This document shows positions 51,891 through 61,228 of a stretch of 64,000 nucleotides of DNA, piece after piece. The position numbers and the translations under genes are program-made. The stretch is from Pedobacter kyungheensis (GTDB lineage Bacteria; Bacteroidota; Bacteroidia; Sphingobacteriales; Sphingobacteriaceae). Every line of letters starts with the position of its first letter. Within the stretch, counting starts at the first letter, position 1. The stretch lies in contig NZ_JSYN01000027.1 in assembly GCF_000812965.1 (NCBI RefSeq), forward strand, positions 165,757 through 229,756, given 5' to 3'. A model generated the notes under the pieces. It searched no databases, was not told the DNA's origin, and worked only from the letters and a program-made list of their open reading frames with translations.

Positions 51891-52423
51891 GTGCTTCGTT
51901 TTTATATCTGGTTATTGGCTTTAAGCTTTCCGCTTAGGTCTTTAGTCTTTCCGCTTTGGTCTTTAAGCTTTAGTCTTTAGTCTTTCTACTTTGGTCTTCA
52001 ACCGTAAATCTAGGCGTTTGCATGGATGTTGCCAAAAGCATCTAAACTTTGTTACTAAACCAGATCGAAGCGGGCATGGAGTGTAACGGAGTAAAGCGTA
52101 GAGCGGGACTGCAGCCCGCCAAAAGAACCGGACTGTTCATTTCTTAATCAAAGCGATAATTTTTTATTTGGAAATGAGGGGCTTGTGGTTCCTGGCAGCG
52201 TTTAGTCCTGCCATCCACTTTATCCCGATTAAATCGGGATGCTCGTTCCTGTCAGGTTTATAACCGAAAGGCCTGTTTCTTACAACGTGCCAAAAAGAAT
52301 TTTATCCTTCGTCAATAAATTCGATCAGAACAGTATAGGCTACGCCCAGAACAGGCCTCTGGTAGGCATAAAGCAATTCCTTACATTTTCCTGAAAAAAC
52401 GGGGCAAATAATATGCTTTTCGG
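51891..52423. repeat. Intergenic repeat region before sucD
   Basis: No gene is seen. From 51920 to 52000 it is made of tandem variants of CTTTAGTCTTTCCGCTTTGGT. From about 52070 a stretch with AGCGGGACTGCAGCCCGCC and a palindrome ATCCCGATTAAATCGGGAT (about 52222-52240) follows. The rest up to the sucD promoter has no recognisable structure. Confidence 0.65.
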
Positions 52424-52454
52424 TTTGACTTTCCAGTCAATAATATTAGCTTTG
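52424..52454 (+). promoter_or_regulatory. Bacteroidota-type promoter of sucD
   Basis: TTTG (52424-52427), a 19-base spacer and TAGCTTTG (52447-52454) match the -33/-7 consensus at every fixed position. The -7 box ends 18 bases before the ATG. It is the best promoter match in the window. Confidence 0.8.
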
Positions 52455-52472
52455 CACAAAAAAAATTGATAC

Positions 52473-53345
52473 ATGAGCGTTTTAGTAAATAAAGATTCTA
52501 AGGTTATCGTTCAGGGTTTTACCGGAAACGAAGGAACTTACCACGCAGAACAGATGTTGGCGTACGGTACAAACGTAGTTGGTGGTGTAACCCCTGGCAA
52601 AGGCGGGCAATTACATTTAGATAAGCCTGTTTTTAATACTGTTAAAGATGCTGTTGATAAGACAGGAGCAAATGTATCGATCATTTTCGTTCCACCGGCT
52701 TTTGCTGCTGATGCGATTATGGAAGCTGCCGAAGGTGGTATTAAAGTGATTGTTTGTATTACTGAAGGTATCCCAACTAAGGATATGATTCAGGTAAAAG
52801 AATATATTGCAGATCGTGATGTTACTTTAATTGGCCCTAACTGCCCGGGTATTATCACTGCTGATGAAGCTAAAATTGGTATCATGCCAGGTTTTATCTT
52901 CAAAAAAGGTAACGTAGGTGTAGTTTCTAAATCAGGAACTTTAACTTATGAAGCTGTAGATCAGGTTGTAAAAGCTGGTTTAGGTATTACTACTGCTATC
53001 GGTATCGGTGGGGACCCGATTATCGGAACACCAACTGTTGAAGCAGTTAAATTATTAATGAACGATCCTGAAACGCACGGTATCATCATGATTGGTGAAA
53101 TTGGTGGGGGTATGGAAGCTGAAGCTGCCCGTTGGATCAAAGAACACGGTACTAAACCTGTTGTTGGTTTCATCGCTGGTCAAACTGCGCCTCCGGGACG
53201 TAGAATGGGTCACGCTGGTGCAATTGTTGGCGGTGCTGATGATACTGCTGCAGCTAAAATGAAAATCATGGCTGAGTGTGGTATCCGTGTAGTAGAAAGC
53301 CCAGCTGAAATCGGAGCTGCAATGGCAGAAGAATTAGCGAAGTAA
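52473..53345 (+). CDS. sucD: Succinate-CoA ligase (ADP-forming) alpha subunit
   Basis: SucD forms the CoA-binding subunit of succinyl-CoA synthetase in the citric-acid cycle. The 290-residue protein shows the GFTGNEGTYHAEQMLAYGT nucleotide-fold start (15-33), the GPNCPGI segment (about 122-128), and the phosphohistidine in RMGHAGAIVGG (about H246). It has the usual length. sucC is not adjacent, which is common in this phylum. It has its own promoter and terminator. Confidence 0.97.
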   Translation: MSVLVNKDSKVIVQGFTGNEGTYHAEQMLAYGTNVVGGVTPGKGGQLHLDKPVFNTVKDAVDKTGANVSIIFVPPAFAADAIMEAAEGGIKVIVCITEGIPTKDMIQVKEYIADRDVTLIGPNCPGIITADEAKIGIMPGFIFKKGNVGVVSKSGTLTYEAVDQVVKAGLGITTAIGIGGDPIIGTPTVEAVKLLMNDPETHGIIMIGEIGGGMEAEAARWIKEHGTKPVVGFIAGQTAPPGRRMGHAGAIVGGADDTAAAKMKIMAECGIRVVESPAEIGAAMAEELAK

Positions 53346-53366
53346 GATTTTTAAATTTACATAAAG

Positions 53367-53399
53367 AAAAGCGTTTCGATTAGGTTCGAAGCGCTTTTT
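53367..53399 (+). terminator. Terminator after sucD
   Basis: AAAAGCGTTTCGA and TTCGAAGCGCTTTT pair (one G-T pair) around a short loop, followed by further T. It lies 22 bases after the stop codon. Confidence 0.8.
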
Positions 53400-53410
53400 G
53401 TTTTTGGTTA

Positions 53411-53838
53411 CCCGCTGTTTAACCGCAAAGGACGCAAAGAGTTGACGCAAAGAGCGCACATTTTAACCACCGAGTGCACAGAGAAGGGCACGGAGGACGC
53501 TGAGTTTTTTTCAACACTCAGGTGTGCTTAGGTGTCTTAGGTGGTAAATCTATATTTTTTTAACTTATTTTACCACCGAGTACACAGAGTGAGGCACAAA
53601 GGGCACTGAGTTTTTACCACCGAATGCATAGAGAAAAACACAAGCACACAGAGTTGAGAGCATTATAACTTAACATTAAAACCAATTCGCTCGGTGCCTC
53701 TCTGTGAAAGCTCTTTTCTCTCTGTGGTTAATACCTAAGAGCTGGCTTATATTTTTTAACTACTTTGGTTTTGCTTTAAGTCTCAGGTACGCTTAGGTGT
53801 CTTAGGTGGTAAATAATATCTTAGGTGGTAAATAATAG
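53411..53838. repeat. Dispersed ACCGCAAAG / ACCACCGAGT repeat block
   Basis: The block contains one TTTAACCGCAAAGGACGCA module, at least three TTTTACCACCGA(G/A)T(G/A)CA modules in which GCACAGAG-type words recur, and two copies of GGTGTCTTAGGTGGTAAAT. These are the same families as at 1-150, 1900-2098 and 9600-10430. No gene is seen until msrB. Confidence 0.75.
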
Positions 53839-53931
53839 ATGTCACTACATACTTTGTCAGTAGGAGGTAAACACTATTATAAACCATTGAAACAGCAAAC
53901 CAAAACCTATAGCTTTAACGTATATTGTAAC

Positions 53932-54435
53932 ATGAGAACGATGTTAAATAAACTATTTTTAGTTTCGGCTGTTGTTTTAATTACAGGGCTTTCGGCCTGC
54001 GCACAAAAGCAGGATAAGAAAGAAGCAAAACCAGCTAAGGAAACTACACAAATTATACCCAAGAAAAAAATGAACTGGAATCCATTAACCCCCGAAGAAG
54101 AAAGAGTAATTGTAAATAAAGGCACCGAATACCCGGGGACAGGTAAATACGAGCATACTACAGATAAAGGAACCTACACTTGCAAGCGCTGCAATGCGGC
54201 CTTGTATCGCTCAGAAAGCAAGTTCGATGCACACTGCGGCTGGCCTGCGTTTGACGATGAAATTAAAGGTGCTGTAAAACGCATTCCAGATGCAGATGGT
54301 TCGCGTACAGAAATTGTTTGTGCCAATTGCGGCGCACACTTGGGTCACGTATTTTTAGGAGAAGGCTTTACCAATAAAGACACCCGTCATTGTGTAAATT
54401 CGATCTCTATGAATTTCGTGCCCGATCAGAAATAA
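53932..54435 (+). CDS. msrB: Lipoprotein peptide-methionine (R)-S-oxide reductase
   Basis: MsrB repairs oxidised methionine (R-sulfoxide) in proteins. The 167-residue protein has a lipoprotein signal with lipobox LSAC (C23), so it acts outside the cytoplasm. The enzyme domain has zinc-binding CKRC and CANC pairs, the AHCGWPAF loop, and the catalytic cysteine in RHCVNSISMNF near the C-terminus. The start at 53932 is chosen because the signal peptide begins there; the frame continues upstream to 53839, but that part runs into repeat sequence. A second ATG three codons later (53941) is also possible. Confidence 0.92.
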   Translation: MRTMLNKLFLVSAVVLITGLSACAQKQDKKEAKPAKETTQIIPKKKMNWNPLTPEEERVIVNKGTEYPGTGKYEHTTDKGTYTCKRCNAALYRSESKFDAHCGWPAFDDEIKGAVKRIPDADGSRTEIVCANCGAHLGHVFLGEGFTNKDTRHCVNSISMNFVPDQK

Positions 54436-54460
54436 AGGTGGATATAGAAGGGTTAGGTAG

Positions 54461-54493
54461 AGGTGTATGGCTATAGGCTATACACCTTTTTTT
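54461..54493 (+). terminator. Terminator after msrB
   Basis: AGGTGTAT and ATACACCT arms with a loop of about 11 bases, followed by seven T. It lies 25 bases after the msrB stop. Confidence 0.75.
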
Positions 54494-54614
54494 ATGGGCT
54501 TTTGTAATAATTCAAATGGTCAATCGTTTGCGCTTTTTTTAAAGATACGAGTATTTGCCGAATGCCTTATTTTAGTTGTACTAACCTTACAACCCCAATT
54601 ATCAGGAAGCAATA

Positions 54615-56162
54615 ATGAAACGTAAACTCTTGCTCATCGCCCTAAGCTTATTTACTTTTTGCACAGCCTTTGCCCAAAAGACGGTAAAAAAGGCTAATCA
54701 ATCCAAACCTAATATTGTTTATATTCTGGCCGATGATATGGGCTATGGCGAACTGGGTTGTTACGGACAAGATAAGATTGAAACACCCAATCTGGATGCT
54801 TTAGCCAAACGTGGCATGAAGTTTACCCAGCACTATGCTTACCCGGTGTGTGCACCCTCACGCTATATTTTAATGACCGGACAAAATTCAGGGAAAGCCT
54901 TTATCCGCGGTAACCACGAGTGGGGCGAGCGCGGGCCAGTGTGGGATTTTAAGGCTATGGAAGAAAACCCTTATCTGGAAGGACAGTATCCCATACCCGA
55001 TTCGACAGTTACCCTGGCAGAAGTGTTAAAAAGTGCAGGTTACACTACGGGTATGGTAGGTAAGTGGGGTTTGGGTGCACCCTTTACCACTGGTTTCCCA
55101 ACGCAACAGGGCTTTGATTATTTTTATGGCTATATCTGTCAACGACAAGATCATACCTATTATAGCGGTCACCTGTGGGAAAATGAAAACCGCGTTCCTT
55201 TAGATAATAAAATTCAGGCACCCACAGTTACCTTTCCTAAAGATTTGGATAGCCTGGATGAGAAAAATTACGAGCGATATGCGCAAAAGGATTATGCCCC
55301 TGATTTTTTGATCAAAGCAGCACTGAAATTTATTGATAAAAATGCCGCCAAGCCATTTTTCCTATACTACCCGACGCCATTGCCGCATGTTTCGTTGCAG
55401 GCACCTAAAGACCTGGTAGCTTATTACCATCAAAAATTTGGAGATGAAAAGCCATTTCTCGGCGATGGATCTTATTTCCCTTGCCGTTACCCGCGTGCTA
55501 CCTATGCAGCTATGATTACCTTGTTAGACAGGCAGGTAGGCGAATTAATTAAAGAGCTAAAGGCGAAAGGTGTGTATGACAATACCATCATCCTGTTTTC
55601 GGCCGATAATGGTGTAGCTTTCAATGCTGGTGTAGATCCTGTCTTTTTCAACAGTGCTGGTCCGTTTAAGGGTAACTTTGGTTGGGGTAAAGGTTTTGTG
55701 CACGAAGGTGGCATCCGCGAGCCCTTTATTGTTTCATGGCCCGGAAAGGTAAAACCTGGTAGTACCAGTGATCTGATTGCTTCGACTATGGACATGATGC
55801 CTACCTTTTGCGATCTGCTTGGTTTAAATACACCCAAAGAGGTTGACGGGATCAGTATTTTGCCAACTTTGTTAGGACAGCAACAGAAAAATACCCATCC
55901 TTATTTGTATTTCGAATATCCTGAATATGGTGGTCAGCAGGCTATCCGTTTAGGCAACTGGAAAGGTGTACGCCTCAATATGCTTAAGGGCAATGCGAAA
56001 TGGGCTTTGTATAATCTGGAGAGCGACATTAAAGAAGAAAACGACCTGGCTTCAAAGCATCCCGATATTGTCGAAAAAATGATTAAAATCAGTAAGCAGG
56101 AACACCGAACTCCGGCATTATCGCGCTTTTTAATTCCGGTTTTAGAGCAGGAAATGAAATAA
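54615..56162 (+). CDS. Exported type I sulfatase (arylsulfatase family)
   Basis: This 515-residue enzyme has a signal peptide ending TAFAQ (about 21). The metal-binding ADDMGYGELGCYGQ is at 39-52, and the formylglycine motif C-A-P-S-R begins at C79. GKWGLG and NGVAFNAG-type motifs of the alkaline phosphatase/sulfatase superfamily follow. Cysteine 79 must be converted to formylglycine by a maturase that is not in this window. It would remove sulfate from sulfated glycans or small molecules in the periplasm. It is monocistronic. Confidence 0.93.
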   Translation: MKRKLLLIALSLFTFCTAFAQKTVKKANQSKPNIVYILADDMGYGELGCYGQDKIETPNLDALAKRGMKFTQHYAYPVCAPSRYILMTGQNSGKAFIRGNHEWGERGPVWDFKAMEENPYLEGQYPIPDSTVTLAEVLKSAGYTTGMVGKWGLGAPFTTGFPTQQGFDYFYGYICQRQDHTYYSGHLWENENRVPLDNKIQAPTVTFPKDLDSLDEKNYERYAQKDYAPDFLIKAALKFIDKNAAKPFFLYYPTPLPHVSLQAPKDLVAYYHQKFGDEKPFLGDGSYFPCRYPRATYAAMITLLDRQVGELIKELKAKGVYDNTIILFSADNGVAFNAGVDPVFFNSAGPFKGNFGWGKGFVHEGGIREPFIVSWPGKVKPGSTSDLIASTMDMMPTFCDLLGLNTPKEVDGISILPTLLGQQQKNTHPYLYFEYPEYGGQQAIRLGNWKGVRLNMLKGNAKWALYNLESDIKEENDLASKHPDIVEKMIKISKQEHRTPALSRFLIPVLEQEMK

Positions 56163-56356
56163 ATTATCGTGCTTGCCTCAGGTTTTTTCAACAGGCAAAA
56201 ATCTTACCTGACGGGGTGATAGGCAGCGATTTTTCGGGTAAAAGGCTGCTTTGATATTGGGGCTGAATAGCTGTGTTTTGCCGGGCAGGTGCTGATTAAC
56301 AGCTTCATTTTAAACTAAATGCTTATATTTGCGGGCTCGATAAAGAATTTTAGCCT

Positions 56357-56740
56357 ATGAAGTATCTTCTGTTATTAAGTAGTTTGTTCTTGTTTTTACA
56401 CAGTAATGCACAAGATGCTGCCTCGCCGGTAAATACCACAGACAGTATTCAAAAAACAGTTCTCGCCACTTATTACCACAGAAAATTTGAAGGCCACCGC
56501 ACCACTAGCGGTGCCCGCTACAGGTCAAAAAAACTTACTGCCGCACACCGCACCCTGCCATTTGGTACAATGGTTACCGTAACCAATCCGGTTAATGGAA
56601 AATCAGTAGTTGTAAAGGTAAATGATCGTGGTCCTTTCTCTAAAAGACTGGCTATCGATTTGTCGGAAAGCGCCGCTAAACAGATTGGTATTTACCGCAA
56701 AGGCATTGCTAAAGTTAACCTCAGTTATACGGTTGAGTAA
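56357..56740 (+). CDS. Small RlpA-like protein (double-psi beta-barrel)
   Basis: This 127-residue exported protein has a signal peptide ending SNAQ (about 19) and a double-psi beta-barrel with ATYYHRKFEGHRTTSGARY (about 38-56), LPFGTMVTVTN and KVNDRGPFSKRLAIDLSESAA (about 92-112). This matches the RlpA/septal-ring lytic transglycosylase family. No SPOR domain is attached, unlike E. coli RlpA. TATATTTG at 56324-56331 fits a -7 promoter element 25 bases before the ATG. Confidence 0.9.
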   Translation: MKYLLLLSSLFLFLHSNAQDAASPVNTTDSIQKTVLATYYHRKFEGHRTTSGARYRSKKLTAAHRTLPFGTMVTVTNPVNGKSVVVKVNDRGPFSKRLAIDLSESAAKQIGIYRKGIAKVNLSYTVE

Positions 56741-57196
56741 CACTCCTTTTAGCTCTATTTCGGGCTTAAAACACCCCTCAAATTTAAGTTATTAACACTT
56801 GTTTTTGTTTGCTAAGTGCTTGAAATTAAATGATTAGCTTTTTTTTGGCTTGAAAATGAGATTTAGCTGATCATTTTTCCCCAGCAATAGACAAGGGTGT
56901 TAACAACTTTGGTTCACTAAAAAGGGCTACCGTATATATATTTGTTATAACAAAGTTCTTTAACTTCTTGCACTTGAAAACAATTATAAAAGCTTAGTTT
57001 TTAGTAATTTATGCGTATATCTCTCAGATTGCAATTTTAAATTTTCCGAACTAAAAGCTAAGTTGTTAGTCAGGTAATAGGGTTAGCACTTTCACTACAG
57101 CGTTTTGATAAAAGACATTACAATCATCATATAAAATTGATGGATGCGTGCCTTTGTCGGCTCTGTTAAAAAAATAGATTTTAAAAACATCAGCGT
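56741..57196. other. AT-rich spacer upstream of nrdB
   Basis: No gene is seen in these 456 bases. It has several TTAACA/TGTTAA words and a TTTGTTATAACAAAG palindrome (about 56941-56955). It also holds a possible -7 element (TATATTTG, 56937-56944), with a TTTG 25 bases upstream of it, longer than the normal spacer. It is probably the regulatory region of the ribonucleotide reductase genes. Confidence 0.5.
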
Positions 57197-58168
57197 ATGG
57201 AACAGGAATTATTACTACAAGAAAACAAAGACAGGTTTGTGCTTTTGCCGATCAAGTATCCGAAAGTTTGGGAGATGTATAAAAGAACAGAGGCGAGTTT
57301 CTGGACTGCCGAAGAAATCGACCTTTCTGACGACTTGAAACATTGGGAAAACCTTAACGATGGTGAAAGACATTTCATATCTCACATTTTAGCTTTTTTT
57401 GCAGCCAGTGATGGTATTGTAAATGAAAATCTTGCAGTAAACTTCATGAGCGAAGTTCAGATTCCTGAAGCCCGTTGTTTTTACGGTTTCCAGATCATGA
57501 TGGAAAACATCCATTCAGAAACCTACGCTTTATTAATCGATACCTATATTAAAGATCCGGAAGAAAAAGACCGTTTGTTCCACGCCATTGATACTGTTCC
57601 GGCAGTAAAAAGAAAGGCAGAGTGGGCGTTACGCTGGATTGATAACGGAACTTTTGCAGAGCGTTTAGTGGCTTTTGCTGCGGTTGAAGGTATTTTCTTC
57701 AGCGGTAGTTTCTGCTCAATCTTCTGGTTAAAGAAACGTGGCTTAATGCCGGGCTTAACTTTCAGTAACGAGCTTATTTCGAGAGACGAAGGTTCTCACT
57801 GCGAATTTGCGTGTCTGTTGTACAGCATGTTAAGCAATAAATTAAGTGAAGAACAAGTGCATAGCATTATCAGCGATGCAGTTGAAATTGAAAAAGAATT
57901 TATTACCGATGCATTGCCAGTTGCCTTAATTGGGATGAATGCAAAATTAATGAGCCAGTACATCGAGTTTGTTGCCGATAGATGGTTACAGGAATTAGGT
58001 TACAAAAAAATATACAACGCAACCAATCCTTTCGATTTTATGGAAATGATCTCGTTGCAGGGTAAAACCAACTTCTTCGAAAAACGTGTTGGCGACTATC
58101 AGAAAAGTGGTGTATTAACCGCTGCCGATAACAAAGCTCAGGCATTTTCTTTAGATGAAGACTTTTAA
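57197..58168 (+). CDS. nrdB: Ribonucleotide reductase class Ia small subunit
   Basis: NrdB houses the di-iron/tyrosyl radical cofactor that starts ribonucleotide reduction. The 323-residue protein is close in pattern to eukaryotic R2: LKHWENLNDGERHFISH (about 47-63) and FFAASDGIVNENL. The iron and radical residues D46, E103, H106 and Y110 are in LSDDLKHW and MENIHSETY, and the later RDEGSHCEFA gives the remaining Glu and His. The start at 57197 gives the expected N-terminus. It precedes nrdA by 159 bases of repeat sequence. Confidence 0.96.
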   Translation: MEQELLLQENKDRFVLLPIKYPKVWEMYKRTEASFWTAEEIDLSDDLKHWENLNDGERHFISHILAFFAASDGIVNENLAVNFMSEVQIPEARCFYGFQIMMENIHSETYALLIDTYIKDPEEKDRLFHAIDTVPAVKRKAEWALRWIDNGTFAERLVAFAAVEGIFFSGSFCSIFWLKKRGLMPGLTFSNELISRDEGSHCEFACLLYSMLSNKLSEEQVHSIISDAVEIEKEFITDALPVALIGMNAKLMSQYIEFVADRWLQELGYKKIYNATNPFDFMEMISLQGKTNFFEKRVGDYQKSGVLTAADNKAQAFSLDEDF

Positions 58169-58320
58169 GGTAGAAGGTTAGAAGGCGGAAGGTCTTGATA
58201 CCTGATACTTATTACTTGATACCCGATACTTACTACTCGATACTAAATAACAAAAATTACAAAAGTGATGATTAAGTCTTGATACTTGATACTCACGACT
58301 TGATATAAAACTTAAATCTC
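58169..58320. repeat. Degenerate TTGATACCTGATACTTA repeats between nrdB and nrdA
   Basis: The spacer contains about seven variants of (C/T)TTGATAC and (C/T)GATACT, arranged head to tail in two groups (58193-58245 and 58275-58305). It separates two genes that are normally cotranscribed. Confidence 0.7.
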
Positions 58321-58327
58321 ATAAAAT

Positions 58328-60712
58328 ATGTTCGTACTAAAAAGAGATGGCCGGAAAGAGCCGGTGCAATTTGACAAAATCACAGCACGTATTCAAAAGC
58401 TGTGCTACAGTTTAAATTCAGATCTTGTAGATCCGATCGATGTGGCCAAAAAGGTAATCGAAGGTTTATACGATGGGGTAACTACCTCTGAGTTGGATAA
58501 CCTTGCTGCAGAAACAGCTGCATCGTTAACCACTAAACACCCTGATTATGCTTTGTTAGCTTCGCGTATTGCGGTTTCTAACTTGCATAAAAACACCACC
58601 AAATCATTCTCGGGTACGATGAAAATGTTGTACGAATATTTCGACCCGAAAGCGCAGAAAGAGGCACCTCTTATCGCTGATGATGTTTATGAGATTATTG
58701 AAAAAAACAAAGATATTTTAGATAGTTCTATCATTTACGACCGCGATTTTGGTTTCGATTATTTCGGTTTTAAAACTTTAGAAAAATCTTATCTGTTAAA
58801 AGTTAACGGTCAGATTGTTGAGCGCCCTCAGCATTTGTTCATGCGTGTTTCAGTTGGTATCCACAAAGAAGATATCGAAAGCGCAATTAAAACCTATAAC
58901 TTAATGAGTGAGCGTTGGTTTACGCATGCTACGCCAACCTTGTTCAATGCCGCTACACCAAAACCTCAAATGTCGTCATGTTTCTTGTTAACCATGCAGG
59001 ATGACAGTATTGAAGGTATTTACGATACTTTAAAACAAACCGCTAAAATTTCGCAAAGTGCCGGTGGTATCGGTTTAAGCATCCACAATATCCGTGCAAC
59101 GGGTTCATATATTGGTGGTACTAACGGTACAAGTAACGGTATTATTCCAATGTTACGCGTATTTAACGATACTGCCCGTTATGTAGATCAGGGTGGAGGT
59201 AAACGTAAAGGTGCTTTCGCTATTTATTTAGAGCCTTGGCATGCTGATGTTTTCGAGTTTTTAGATTTACGTAAAAACCACGGTAAAGAAGAAATGCGTG
59301 CGCGCGATTTATTCTATGCACTTTGGATCAACGATTTGTTTATGCAACGTGTTAAAGATAATGGCGACTGGACTTTATTCTGCCCGCACGAAGCACCAGG
59401 TTTAGCAGATTGTTTCGGTAAAGAATTCGAAGATTTATATACCAAATATGAAGCTGAAGGCCGTGGCCGCAAAACAGTTAAAGCACAAGAGCTTTGGTTT
59501 GCCATTTTAGATTCGCAGATTGAAACCGGTACACCTTATATGTTGTTTAAAGATGCAGCGAACAGCAAATCTAACCAACAGAACTTAGGTACAATTAAGA
59601 GCTCTAACCTGTGTACCGAAATTATCGAGTATACCTCTAAAGATGAAGTTGCGGTTTGTAACTTAGCTTCACTGGCTTTACCACGTTTCGTAATTAACGG
59701 TGCTTTCGATCACCAGAAATTATACGATGTAACTTATCAGGCTACTTTAAACCTGAACAAGATCATCGATCACAACTATTACCCTGTTCAGGAAGCTGAA
59801 AACTCTAACATGCGCCATCGTCCCGTTGGTTTAGGAGTACAAGGCTTAGCTGATGCCTTTATCTTGTTGCGTTTACCTTTCGAAAGCGATGAGGCTAAAC
59901 GTTTAAACAAAGATATCTTTGAAACCATTTATTTCGCTTCGATGTCGGCTTCACACGATTTAGCTGTGAAACACGGTCCTTATCAAACCTTTAAAGGTTC
60001 TCCGTTATCAAAAGGTAAATTCCAGTTCGATCTGTGGAATGTAACTCCAGATAGCGGCCGTTGGGATTGGGATGCATTGCGTAAAAAAGTAGTTAAAGAT
60101 GGTGTGTACAACTCATTATTGGTTGCGCCAATGCCAACTGCATCTACTTCGCAGATTTTAGGTAACAACGAGTGTTTCGAGCCTTACACTTCTAACATTT
60201 ACACCCGTCGTGTATTGAGCGGAGAGTTTGTGGTAGTAAACAAACACTTATTGAAAGATTTAGTGGCCTTAGGTTTATGGAACAACGATATGAAAAACAA
60301 AATCATATTGGCTAACGGTTCTATCCAGGCGATTGCTGAAATTCCTGATTACATCAAAGAATTGTACAAAACTGTTTGGGAGATTAAGATGCGTAATATC
60401 ATCGATATGGCTGCCGACCGTGGTGCTTATATCTGCCAGTCGCAATCGTTAAACCTGTTCGTAAACGCGCCAAACACTTCAAAATTAACTTCAATGCACT
60501 TCTATGCATGGGAGAAAGGTTTGAAAACCGGTATGTACTATCTACGTACACAAGCTGCTTCGCAAGCTGTTAAATTTACAGTAGAGAACCAGGGCGGTAA
60601 AGCAATTGAGGCGGTTATTCCTGCTGAAATGACACAAGATCAGGTTGCAGAAGAAATCATCGACGGACCAGTTTGTTCGATGGAAGAAGGCTGCATTAGC
60701 TGCTCAGGTTAA
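58328..60712 (+). CDS. nrdA: Ribonucleotide reductase class Ia large subunit
   Basis: NrdA binds NDP substrates and reduces them to dNDP. The 794-residue protein has an N-terminal ATP-cone (MFVLKRDGRKEPVQFDKI), the SSCFLLTM segment (about 217-224) with the first redox-active cysteine, and the NLCTEI (about 429-434) active-site motif N-x-C-x-E. A second redox cysteine is in VAVCNLASLALP (about 444), and the C-terminal tail has thiols CSMEEGCISC. As with nrdB it follows the eukaryotic-type pattern. An intact ATP-cone suggests dATP inhibition. A terminator-like perfect stem lies at 60848. Confidence 0.97.
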   Translation: MFVLKRDGRKEPVQFDKITARIQKLCYSLNSDLVDPIDVAKKVIEGLYDGVTTSELDNLAAETAASLTTKHPDYALLASRIAVSNLHKNTTKSFSGTMKMLYEYFDPKAQKEAPLIADDVYEIIEKNKDILDSSIIYDRDFGFDYFGFKTLEKSYLLKVNGQIVERPQHLFMRVSVGIHKEDIESAIKTYNLMSERWFTHATPTLFNAATPKPQMSSCFLLTMQDDSIEGIYDTLKQTAKISQSAGGIGLSIHNIRATGSYIGGTNGTSNGIIPMLRVFNDTARYVDQGGGKRKGAFAIYLEPWHADVFEFLDLRKNHGKEEMRARDLFYALWINDLFMQRVKDNGDWTLFCPHEAPGLADCFGKEFEDLYTKYEAEGRGRKTVKAQELWFAILDSQIETGTPYMLFKDAANSKSNQQNLGTIKSSNLCTEIIEYTSKDEVAVCNLASLALPRFVINGAFDHQKLYDVTYQATLNLNKIIDHNYYPVQEAENSNMRHRPVGLGVQGLADAFILLRLPFESDEAKRLNKDIFETIYFASMSASHDLAVKHGPYQTFKGSPLSKGKFQFDLWNVTPDSGRWDWDALRKKVVKDGVYNSLLVAPMPTASTSQILGNNECFEPYTSNIYTRRVLSGEFVVVNKHLLKDLVALGLWNNDMKNKIILANGSIQAIAEIPDYIKELYKTVWEIKMRNIIDMAADRGAYICQSQSLNLFVNAPNTSKLTSMHFYAWEKGLKTGMYYLRTQAASQAVKFTVENQGGKAIEAVIPAEMTQDQVAEEIIDGPVCSMEEGCISCSG

Positions 60713-60802
60713 GCTTAAAGACTAAAGCAGAAAGACTAAAGCGAAAAGCCTGCCCCATCTCGTCATTGCGAGAAGGCTTTTTCAGCCGACGAAGCAATCT
60801 TA
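60713..60802. repeat. Dispersed repeats after nrdA
   Basis: AAGACTAAAGCAGAAAGACT is the reverse complement type of the 51920-52000 tandem repeats. It is followed by a half-copy (60761-60802) of the palindromic element at 51301-51404, from CGTCATTGCGAGAAGG to GAAGCAATCTTA. Confidence 0.75.
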
Positions 60803-60847
60803 ATGCAATTAGTCAACTCCCTTCTCACGATAAAGCAATAAAATAGA

Positions 60848-60884
60848 TAAGGTTTTGAATGAAAGTTCAAAACCTTATTTTTTG
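60848..60884 (+). terminator. Terminator after nrdA
   Basis: ATAAGGTTTTGAA and TTCAAAACCTTAT form a perfect 13-bp stem with a short loop, followed by six T. Confidence 0.8.
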
Positions 60885-61006
60885 TCCTTACTTTTGTATT
60901 CAGTTCAATAGTTCATTAGGCAATTGGTTCATTAGTTTTGCCAAACGCAAATAGCGAACATCCTTACTAATGACTAATGAATCATTGAACCAATGAACCT
61001 GTAAAA

Positions 61007-61228
61007 ATGCCTGCACATACCCATAGCGCCAAACACGAAATCATTCCCTGCGAAAGATGTGGAACGGCTATAGAGTGCAAGGCCAATGCTTATACCAAAT
61101 GCCAGTGCAGCGTGGTGCAACTTAGCATTAACGAAGTACAACATATCTCTGAGCTTTACGATGGCTGTCTCTGTGCCAAATGTCTGTTCGAACTGCAACA
61201 GGAATACCGGGAAGAAATAGGAGCATAA
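61007..61228 (+). CDS. Cysteine-rich CWC family protein
   Basis: This 73-residue protein has seven cysteines in the order CERCGTAIEC, CQC and CLCAKC, plus a helix with HISELYDG, which fits the small cysteine-rich CWC family. The paired cysteines suggest zinc or another metal in a knuckle-like fold. Its function is unknown. It is a single gene in a repeat-rich region. Confidence 0.8.
   Translation: MPAHTHSAKHEIIPCERCGTAIECKANAYTKCQCSVVQLSINEVQHISELYDGCLCAKCLFELQQEYREEIGA

Noticed and set aside
53839..53931. Upstream extension of msrB
   Set aside because: It precedes a proper lipoprotein signal peptide and runs into repeat sequence.
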